A stretch of DNA of 44,328 nucleotides from NCBI GenBank assembly GCA_947626715.1, contig CANQTG010000009.1:1-44328 (forward strand), written 5' to 3'. The translations under genes and the position numbers were made by a program. The notes beneath the pieces were generated by a model, which saw only the letters and a program-made list of their open reading frames with translations, did no database searches and was not told the DNA's origin. The DNA comes from an uncultured Lachnospiraceae bacterium (lineage in GTDB: Bacteria; Bacillota; Clostridia; Lachnospirales; Lachnospiraceae). Of this stretch, positions 38,314 through 44,328 are shown piece by piece (positions within the stretch are counted from its first letter, which is position 1; every line of letters begins with the position of its first letter).

Positions 38314-40491
38314 TTATGGAGTCATCTCCCATCTGATATAATTTTTTAATTTTACGATCCTATCCTGCGTATCGACGCCCTCCTCGTTTTGTTCGATCGG
38401 GATCGTATCTACGACCTTTCCGTCATCCGTTTTGACCAGATACGAATCGTTTTCGCATTCTATGTACCGATCCCCATATACGAGCCGCTGGCCCATATCG
38501 TCTTTGGAAAGGTGCGCCTCGTCGGCGGCCTTCAGATAGGGCATATAGGTATTCTGCGACCACTGAGAGCGGGTCTGCATCACGGAAAACAGATAAGGTT
38601 TCGTATCCGCGCAGGCGTTGCTCAGCTTTCCGTAGCTGCCGGGCCGGAACACATCGTATTTCACGTAATAATACCGCCACGGATATTCCTTTTTCTGCTC
38701 GCATTCCGTCAGGAACGCATTCACGATCCCCTCTAGGATCTTATCGTCAAACGACTCGTGGCCGGAGAGCAGCTCAACTAGGATTTGACTTGTACGGTCA
38801 AAACCAGAATTTGCGCTCTTATGGAACAGTTCGTCCCACGCAAGCTGCCAAGATCTGGAAGCATACTGATACCGCCATTTATTCCGTTCCTGCTGCCCGT
38901 AGTCCCCGATACTCATCAGCGCGCGGTCTATCCAGTCCCAGCCGCAGGAAAACAGCGATTCAAACCTTTCCTTCAGATCCAGATTCTCCAGCCCGAGGAT
39001 CGCGATCTGCCCCCTGAGCATGGGATGATCCTCCAGCTCATACAACTCCTGCGCCCGCTCGGGATTCTGCGCAAGAAATTCGATCTTGTCCTTTTCTTCC
39101 TGAATCTGGTTGACGTTAAAGCTGTTCTCGATCGAATCATCCGTCGTACCGGTCATAATGACCGCCTCGGTCTGCGCAAGAATCGCCGGTATCCGGTTCC
39201 GGTCGATTCTGTCGCTGACCTCGTCCGCGGAATTTTGTATCAGATTATTGACGATCCGTATCCTTCTCGCAAACTCGCCGTGCGTTACGGTGTCCGCATT
39301 TCTAAGATAATAGGTCGCCGCATAAAAAAGCACGAACCGATTCAGCGGAAATCGGTTCCTGTCCAGATACAGACGGATACAGTCTCCAAAGATATCGATC
39401 TGGTAGCGGCTCTCCACAACGATCTTGCCTCTCTCATGGCGGTGCGACATGACGTTTGTGAGAAAGTCCGCCGCGGAAGCATAGCCCGCCGTCGTACACC
39501 AGCAGTCAAAGCAGTCCTCCATGATACGGATATTCTCGGCTGCCTCTACCGGATCCCCGGAAAAATACCGCTGCAGCAGGTCAAGCTCGTCGCCGCTCCT
39601 TCCCTGCGGGGATTCTCCCTTTTTATAGCAGAGCATATCGCATATAAAGTTAAAATACCGCAAAAACGCCTCATCGGGCACGGCGTCGTCAGGCGCGGCA
39701 TTCTCCTTATCGCAATATCTCCAGAGAAGATCCGTCCATTCCCGGTCGATCTTAGCCATGATCCGCTCGGCGGCTGCCCCATCGACCGCCTTGATATCCC
39801 TTTCCAGCTCCGCCTTGAAATGCTCAAACCGCGTCAGCGGCTTTCCCCGGGAGTTCATGCGGATATACAGCTCGTCGGTAAGGCCCATATCCTTGATCGG
39901 GAGAAAATAAAACGTGACGGCATTCCTTTTAAGGCTTCCCCAGATATCCCCGATCTCCCGAAAGCGCTCGTCCATTTCATCCAGCACGACCAGCATGGAA
40001 CGGATCGTCGGATCCTTTTTCCAATCTAACGGAAACCATGTCTGATTTATGATCTCATCGGAAATACGGCCCTGAAACGACGGCGCGAAGGCCGTCAGCT
40101 CCATGCAGAAATCACGGGCGCTGTACCTCGTCTCATAGCTGAAGTTCCGTAAAAATCCCCATTCTTCCTCCGGCGCCTTTTCTTTCTTGGCCGCGTACCA
40201 GTGAAGCAAAAACAGGGTAGTCAATCTCTGCTGCCCGTCTAACGGCGTCATGACGCCCCGCTCGTCAATATCCCCGTATATGAAATCCAGTGCGATCGGC
40301 CGTCCCGAAACCGCGTCCGCCAGCGATTCCAAAAAACGCTTCCTTACCCTGTCAACCTCTGGATTGCGCCTGCCCTGCGCATAATCCCGCTGTATCATGG
40401 GGATCACGATCTTTTGGATCGTTACCGGCCCCGTTTCGCTCTCAAAGGCGCAGTCAAAAATATCCATAAAGGAGTGCAGTCTCGTTTCCAT
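38314..40491 (-). CDS. DUF262 protein (large partner of pair)
   Basis: 725 residues. The DUF262 (ParB/GmrS-like) domain occupies about 25-330: IPMIQRDYAQGR (30-41), the nucleotide-binding DGQQRLTTLFLLHWY (85-99) and ELYIRMNSRGKPLTRFEHFKA. A long helical C-terminal region follows with no HNH or DUF1524 signature that I can see. GmrS/SspE/BrxU-type DUF262 proteins sense modified DNA or nucleotides and control an attached nuclease. One base separates it from the stop of the other DUF262 gene, so expression is coupled. An inverted repeat (38302-38311 / 38328-38337) spans its stop codon. Confidence 0.85.
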   Translation of the reverse strand: METRLHSFMDIFDCAFESETGPVTIQKIVIPMIQRDYAQGRRNPEVDRVRKRFLESLADAVSGRPIALDFIYGDIDERGVMTPLDGQQRLTTLFLLHWYAAKKEKAPEEEWGFLRNFSYETRYSARDFCMELTAFAPSFQGRISDEIINQTWFPLDWKKDPTIRSMLVVLDEMDERFREIGDIWGSLKRNAVTFYFLPIKDMGLTDELYIRMNSRGKPLTRFEHFKAELERDIKAVDGAAAERIMAKIDREWTDLLWRYCDKENAAPDDAVPDEAFLRYFNFICDMLCYKKGESPQGRSGDELDLLQRYFSGDPVEAAENIRIMEDCFDCWCTTAGYASAADFLTNVMSHRHERGKIVVESRYQIDIFGDCIRLYLDRNRFPLNRFVLFYAATYYLRNADTVTHGEFARRIRIVNNLIQNSADEVSDRIDRNRIPAILAQTEAVIMTGTTDDSIENSFNVNQIQEEKDKIEFLAQNPERAQELYELEDHPMLRGQIAILGLENLDLKERFESLFSCGWDWIDRALMSIGDYGQQERNKWRYQYASRSWQLAWDELFHKSANSGFDRTSQILVELLSGHESFDDKILEGIVNAFLTECEQKKEYPWRYYYVKYDVFRPGSYGKLSNACADTKPYLFSVMQTRSQWSQNTYMPYLKAADEAHLSKDDMGQRLVYGDRYIECENDSYLVKTDDGKVVDTIPIEQNEEGVDTQDRIVKLKNYIRWEMTP

Positions 40492-40492
40492 A

Positions 40493-42196
40493 TCATCTCT
40501 CTCTTTCCAAAAGGATCGGTTCCTTTAGATAAGCCGACAGGACACGGTTTATCGCCTTTGTATACGCCTCCCTGTCGGCCTGCGCCCAGAAATGGAGCTG
40601 ATTTTCCGCAGACGGCGTATAATATTTTAAAAACACCATCTTCGTACAAAACGGGATATACTGTCCCCGTTTATCCATTTCCACGATCATATTGCGCTTT
40701 ACGTCAAAGGCGGCGTTACTTAACGCGGCGTTGTCGCTTGCGTTCAAAAGGGCCAGATTGGCGATCGAATGCAGATATTCCGTGCTGCCCTTTGTGGAAA
40801 GCAGCTCTATGACCTCCTGCTGCAGCGCGTCAAATTCTGCCCGTTCCAGCTTTTCCTTTTTTACCGCGGCCTGCATATCTAGGACCAGCCCCTCCCGGCT
40901 CCTGCCGACCGCCTGCACGGACGGGATATGCAGTTCCAGCCATTCCTTCCATATCTCCTGCGTGCGCATACCCTCCGACTGCTGCGCGTGGATATGCTCC
41001 AGACTCCACGATACCTTATTTTCTCCCCGGAATTTCAGCTTATCAAACGGGAACCACTGCGTATGCTCCCCGTTCTGCCGTACCGATTCCACATTAAATA
41101 AAAGCAGCAGCGTGCTTATCTTCCTGTAATCCGTCGGCCTTTCATAGCTTAACTCGGAGTAATTCCCGGATATCGCGATACTGCTTCGGATATGATCGTC
41201 CAGCTTTTCCATAAATACGTCTTTGGTCTTGCCCGCAGCCTCGTGAAATATCTCCTGCAGCGTCATCGTATCCGAGGCGATCAGGTATCCGATCTTGTGA
41301 TAAAGGGTATGGTCTTCAAACCAATCCTTCAAAACGAGAAAGGTCCGCTGGATCCTTCTCCAGATCTCATCTAGGGAGCTTATCCTTCGCATTTCATCAA
41401 AGCGGAAAAATGTATAATAGGTTTCGCGGTTTTCGGGCTTTTTGCCGGAGATCAGATCTAGGATCAGGTCTATCCTTGTCTGATATCCGCCGCTTTCCCG
41501 ATTTGTCAGAAAATACCAGAGCGAATCGTTATGCAGCTCCTTTTCCATATTGTCCCACCAAAGCGCGATCTCTTCCCGCTTCTCTTTATCCATTCCGCCG
41601 CCCGTATCCCTGCTTAAAAACATCGCCTTAACGAGCTCCGCGCTCGTCAGCGGGATCTTCCCGATGTTCAGCCGCGTAAACAGAGAGACCGCGTCCTCCT
41701 TTTCGCCCACCTCATACCAGATGACCTTTACGTTTTCCTTAAAATATTCAAAGATATGCATGACCCGGATCTGCAGATCCTCTTCAAACCAGCGCTTTAT
41801 GCACCCGTATGCATTGGCCATGAACCAGAAATCGATATTTTCCTCTTTCCGGTCAAGATTGATATTTCTCAAAAATTCTTCCGAGCGGGCCCTCGTCTCA
41901 TAGGAGAGCGAAAACGCCGGTTCTCCAAAGAAAGGATTGACATTCTTCATATAACGGTAAATAAGATACAGCGTGGTAAGCCTCTGCTGCCCGTCTATCA
42001 GCTCGCAGGCGCCGCCCTTTTTACATACGACGATAGGCTGCAGGCAGTAATTCTTTTTCCCGTTCTGGTAGACGTCGTCCAAAAGCCTCGTAACCTCCGC
42101 GTCGCCCCATCTGTAGCCGCGCTGATAAGAGGGCACGTAAAACGTTCCCTTGATATCGCCGACCAGTTTTGCCGCAAGAACAATCTCATTTCTCAT
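40493..42196 (-). CDS. DUF262-DUF1524 protein (GmrSD-like)
   Basis: 567 residues. DUF262 at about 15-230: VPSYQRGYRWGD (21-32), LIDGQQRLTTLYLIYRYM (67-84), LFTRLNIGKIPLTSAELVK. The C-terminal DUF1524 nuclease shows WSLEHIHAQ (HNH His) and the conserved IANLALLNASDNAALSNAAF with a following Lys-Arg. In GmrSD, SspE and BrxU this fusion is a DNA endonuclease that uses NTP hydrolysis and acts on modified or phage DNA. It is upstream of and coupled to the 725-residue DUF262 protein. A defence role is inferred from family and pairing. Confidence 0.88.
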   Translation of the reverse strand: MRNEIVLAAKLVGDIKGTFYVPSYQRGYRWGDAEVTRLLDDVYQNGKKNYCLQPIVVCKKGGACELIDGQQRLTTLYLIYRYMKNVNPFFGEPAFSLSYETRARSEEFLRNINLDRKEENIDFWFMANAYGCIKRWFEEDLQIRVMHIFEYFKENVKVIWYEVGEKEDAVSLFTRLNIGKIPLTSAELVKAMFLSRDTGGGMDKEKREEIALWWDNMEKELHNDSLWYFLTNRESGGYQTRIDLILDLISGKKPENRETYYTFFRFDEMRRISSLDEIWRRIQRTFLVLKDWFEDHTLYHKIGYLIASDTMTLQEIFHEAAGKTKDVFMEKLDDHIRSSIAISGNYSELSYERPTDYRKISTLLLLFNVESVRQNGEHTQWFPFDKLKFRGENKVSWSLEHIHAQQSEGMRTQEIWKEWLELHIPSVQAVGRSREGLVLDMQAAVKKEKLERAEFDALQQEVIELLSTKGSTEYLHSIANLALLNASDNAALSNAAFDVKRNMIVEMDKRGQYIPFCTKMVFLKYYTPSAENQLHFWAQADREAYTKAINRVLSAYLKEPILLERER

Positions 42197-42277
42197 AAGC
42201 CGTTATCCTTTGTCTCTCTCTCCCCATATAACCCCATAAGTATTCCGATCAAATCCCAAATCCGCTCTTTTCACGCA

Positions 42278-43007
42278 TCATACCGGCTGCATATTGGCAA
42301 TTTCTTTTACTCTTTCAATCGGCAGCTCCGTCACGGCCGCAATATCCTCGATTGAAAATTTCCCTAATCCAATTAATCGCTCAACTGTTTTTTCTTTTTC
42401 ATATTCAATGCCCTCTTCATACTTCTCCTGATAATTCATCTGTAAAGTCATATAATCCAGCCTCCATTTCTCATTCTTTCTGACAGACTGTACCGCCTCG
42501 GCCAGCTCTCTGGTAAAGTCGTCCTCCGGCTCCTTGCCGTCAATAAAATTCAACAGCCTTTTCATCTCCGGCGTGACGTCGTCCATTGTGCCCTTTGTAT
42601 TCAAAATGATCTTTGTTGTATCATCGCCCAAACCTAATTTTGGATTTTGAATGCAGCGGTTTTCAAATGTATAAATATGCCTGCCCTCGCCAAATAAATC
42701 AAAGGTGCATACAAAAATGACAAAACTTCGTTTCAATCCTCTGTAATTCTCTCCCTTTTCCAAGATATTCAGATCGATCATTCCTTGATAGTATCTTGTT
42801 CTCTTTGGAAGATTCTTATTTTCCGTCGTCTGCATTTCAATATTGTAAACCGTATTATTTCCGTCCTCTACATAGATATCCAGTCGGACGCTCTTTGCAT
42901 CCGCAGACAGATCAATGATCTCCTGTGATTTAGGATATTCAATACGGGATATCTTTACTCCAAGCACCCGCTCCAAAAACGGTTTGCAGAATTTAGGATT
43001 TCTCCAT
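42278..43007 (-). pseudogene. Rpn/PD-(D/E)XK nuclease family, 5'-disrupted
   Basis: The long frame (LERVLGVKI from 42976 to the stop at 42278) is a PD-(D/E)XK transposase-like Rpn nuclease: VRLDIYVEDG, YNIEMQTTE (catalytic D..ExQ), RTRYYQGMID and a C-terminal coiled coil with YEEGIEYEKEKTVERLI. Upstream codons WRNPKFCKPFLERV continue the family sequence, but no start lies in that frame. The only ATG with a ribosome binding site (AAAGGAG, ATG at 43007) reads MEKS and stops. Removing one G after that ATG would restore MRNPKFCKPFLERV. About 25 usual N-terminal residues are also missing. Promoter intact. Confidence 0.75.
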
Positions 43008-43029
43008 AATAACGCTCCTTTATTCTTGT

Positions 43030-43059
43030 ATTATAATATGCGCCCATATTCTGGGACAA
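43030..43059 (-). promoter_or_regulatory. Promoter of Rpn-family gene
   Basis: Minus strand TTGTCC, 18-base spacer, TATAAT, 23 bases before the ATG at 43007. Confidence 0.6.
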
Positions 43060-43148
43060 CCTTTGATACAATCGAAACGGGAAAGAAAAAAACGGAAACG
43101 CATACCCCTTGTAAAGTGGAGTTGTCTCAGCAACAAACGGGAAGCTGC

Positions 43149-43469
43149 CTATTTCTTCTTTTTCGGCTTTGGCGCTGGCAGTTCCTCATACATGGCGTTG
43201 AATAAACCTGTCAAAAACTCTCTGTTGTCAACTTCTTCTACCAGCAACATCTCTTTCGCTCCCTCATAGGGCAATTCATACGGAGCTGTCGGCATATAGC
43301 GGATCGCTGCTTTTATTGGTTTTACAAGCAGCCTGTCATCATAAATACCGCCTACGATTTTGCCACGGTAATAGAGGATAAATTCTCCCATCATAGCTCG
43401 ATATGTAATTTCATCTAATTCGGATAACTGCCCTAAAACAAATTCTAAATATTCTTTACTTGACGCCAT
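43149..43469 (-). CDS. TfoX N-terminal-domain protein
   Basis: 106 residues from the ATG at 43469 (GGGAG eight bases upstream; the frame extends to 43502). TfoX/Sxy N-domain motifs: YLEFVLGQLSELDEITYRAMMGEFILYYRGKIVGGIYDDRLLVK-like series, then PYEGAKEMLLVEEVDN. It ends with a Lys-rich tail. In enterics Sxy/TfoX activates competence genes with CRP; stand-alone N-domain proteins in Firmicutes have unknown roles. Confidence 0.88.
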   Translation of the reverse strand: MASSKEYLEFVLGQLSELDEITYRAMMGEFILYYRGKIVGGIYDDRLLVKPIKAAIRYMPTAPYELPYEGAKEMLLVEEVDNREFLTGLFNAMYEELPAPKPKKKK

Positions 43470-43607
43470 TATTCCAACTCCCGATTGTTCTATTCGCTTC
43501 AAAGAGGCCCCGCCTCTCCGCTTTCAGCGTTCTTCAATAAGACGTTTTATTCACGGAACGCCGATAACTTGCAAACATTGCAATAGTTCCCCTCTGTAAA
43601 CCCAGAT

Positions 43608-44000
43608 TCACAGCAAGACTTTCTTCAAATCCTCAACATACTGTGCCTGCTGTTTTTTCAAATAGGCTTTCACGAACGGTCTCATGATTACTTTCTTCGC
43701 TGTAACTTCCTCCATAAACGCAATCTCCGTCCGCCCTCCATCACTACGGAATATTCCTGTCCAGTGTCCCTTCATGTTATCATTTTCCATATCAAACTCC
43801 CAGCGCTTATACGGTTCTAGGAACGTAACGGTAAAGTTGATCGGGTATCCTGCCTTTGTATATTCCACAAACTGCTTATCATTCAGAATCTCGATTTTAT
43901 CCAGATCGCTGCGCCACCCATAATTTTTAAGAGACGTGACGATCTCCCATACTTTCTGCACACTGCTTTCAAAAGAAACTTTTATTTTTGAGACAGCCAT
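43608..44000 (-). CDS. SRPBCC (START-like) ligand-binding protein
   Basis: 130 residues with the SRPBCC pattern: FESSVQKVWEIVTSLKNYGWRSDLDKIEIL-type start, then GYPINFTVTFLEPYKRWEFDMEN, HWTGIFRSDGGRTEIAFMEEV, and a long C-terminal helix ending LKKQQAQYVEDLKK. These helix-grip proteins bind hydrophobic ligands; target unknown. Stands alone behind its own promoter. Confidence 0.85.
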   Translation of the reverse strand: MAVSKIKVSFESSVQKVWEIVTSLKNYGWRSDLDKIEILNDKQFVEYTKAGYPINFTVTFLEPYKRWEFDMENDNMKGHWTGIFRSDGGRTEIAFMEEVTAKKVIMRPFVKAYLKKQQAQYVEDLKKVLL

Positions 44001-44050
44001 TTAGATCTCCTGTATACAATATTATTTCTTCTTTTTCGTCGTTTTGTTTT

Positions 44051-44079
44051 ATCATAGCAAAATCCGGCCGCACTTTCAA
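44051..44079 (-). promoter_or_regulatory. Promoter of SRPBCC gene
   Basis: Minus strand TTGAAA, 17-base spacer, TATGAT, 50 bases before the start. Confidence 0.7.
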
Positions 44080-44097
44080 CCGCGCAAATGCAATCCC

Positions 44098-44254
44098 TAA
44101 CAATGTGTTACTGTCAAGTGTTCGTTGGCAACTTTTTTTCACACACGATCTTTCATACCCTTTTTCCCCCTCTTTCAGTGGCGCTTTTGCCGACATCCGG
44201 ATCTCTCCATACAATTCTTCTGCCTTCTCTTTCTCAAATACCCATATTTTCCCC
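44098..44254 (-). pseudogene. Possible small gene relic with early stop
   Basis: GAGGGG and an ATG at about 44254 read only MGI before TGA. One frame over, the sequence continues FEKEKAEELYGEIRM and SAKAPLKEGEKGYE for about 45 codons before running into the promoter region of the SRPBCC gene. This looks like a frameshifted small gene but I recognise no family. Beyond it, 44255-44328 shows an AGACC/GGTCT hairpin and nothing else. Confidence 0.3.
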
Positions 44255-44328
44255 TCGTATTATAAAGTAGTAGTGTTTATAGACCCTCTCCAAGGTCTGT
44301 GTGCTATACTGTTTAAGATACTATGGAT

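Noticed and set aside
38785-40029. 414-codon plus-strand frame
   Set aside because: Entirely antisense to the DUF262 gene, which has clear motifs; its composition is that of an antisense shadow.
43969-44214. 81-codon minus-strand frame ending in the SRPBCC gene
   Set aside because: Its second half covers the SRPBCC promoter and start region; only the upstream piece is kept as a possible relic.
1-44328. CRISPR array, prophage or integrative element boundaries
   Set aside because: No evenly spaced direct repeats with unique spacers, no integrase, phage structural or conjugation module was seen; TraX alone is not evidence of a conjugative element.

Overview
The window looks like a chromosomal piece of a spore-forming, Gram-positive gut anaerobe of the Lachnospiraceae (Clostridia). 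The reasons are strong AGGAGG-type ribosome binding sites, a dispersed set of spoVA sporulation genes with forespore-type promoters, a Csp-type subtilisin-like protease, lactate-independent housekeeping genes of Firmicutes type, and several protein families I know mainly from Lachnospiraceae (the DUF6033-like and Cys-rich TCxxCG repeat proteins). No rRNA, CRISPR array or intact prophage is present. Assignments rest on reading motifs; no database search was run.

Layout. 1-1.4 kb: 3' part of a RES-domain NAD-degrading toxin, then a broken transposase carrying a 30-bp perfect palindrome. 1.4-4.1 kb (minus): VanZ, a nucleoid-associated protein and an alpha/beta-hydrolase-like DUF2974 protein. 4.2-5.8 kb (plus): an anchored Cys-rich repeat protein. 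6.0-7.3 kb (minus): infC-rpmI-rplT with a consensus promoter, an attenuator-type leader and a rare ATT start for infC. 7.3-12.1 kb (minus): a P-type Ca2+-ATPase-like pump, a NUDIX remnant and a Csp-type protease. 12.2-14.8 kb (minus): an HPt protein and two receiver/HD-GYP proteins, one with a lost HD motif. 15-19.4 kb (minus): htpG with a perfect CIRCE operator that also forms the terminator of the upstream MBL/folA operon. 19.7-25.4 kb (minus): TraX-like protein, then four secreted-looking genes including a tandemly duplicated FliD-like protein; this cluster has a promoter with a G8 spacer and a sigma28-like promoter.

25.6-27.4 kb: a LURP-one-like protein and gpsA (plus), then tRNA-Gly. 27.4-30.8 kb (minus): a GH3-like anchored protein, a candidate non-coding RNA driven by a perfect consensus promoter, and a transglutaminase-like protein. 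30.8-38.1 kb (minus): the spoVA genes in the order AA-AB-AC, then unrelated genes (LytTR regulator, RidA, DMT transporter and others), then AE, a DUF2156 protein and AD; sigmaG/F-like promoters stand before AA and AE. 38.2-44.3 kb (minus): a two-gene DUF262 module that resembles a type IV restriction/defence pair, a disrupted Rpn-type nuclease, TfoX-N and SRPBCC proteins. A 73-bp structured repeat occurs once upstream of spoVAA and once, inverted, upstream of spoVAD.

The most promising items for new biology are the G8-spacer promoter with its FliD-like operon, the orphan RNA at 28.55-28.87 kb, the coupled DUF262 pair, and the split spoVA locus with its inverted repeats.
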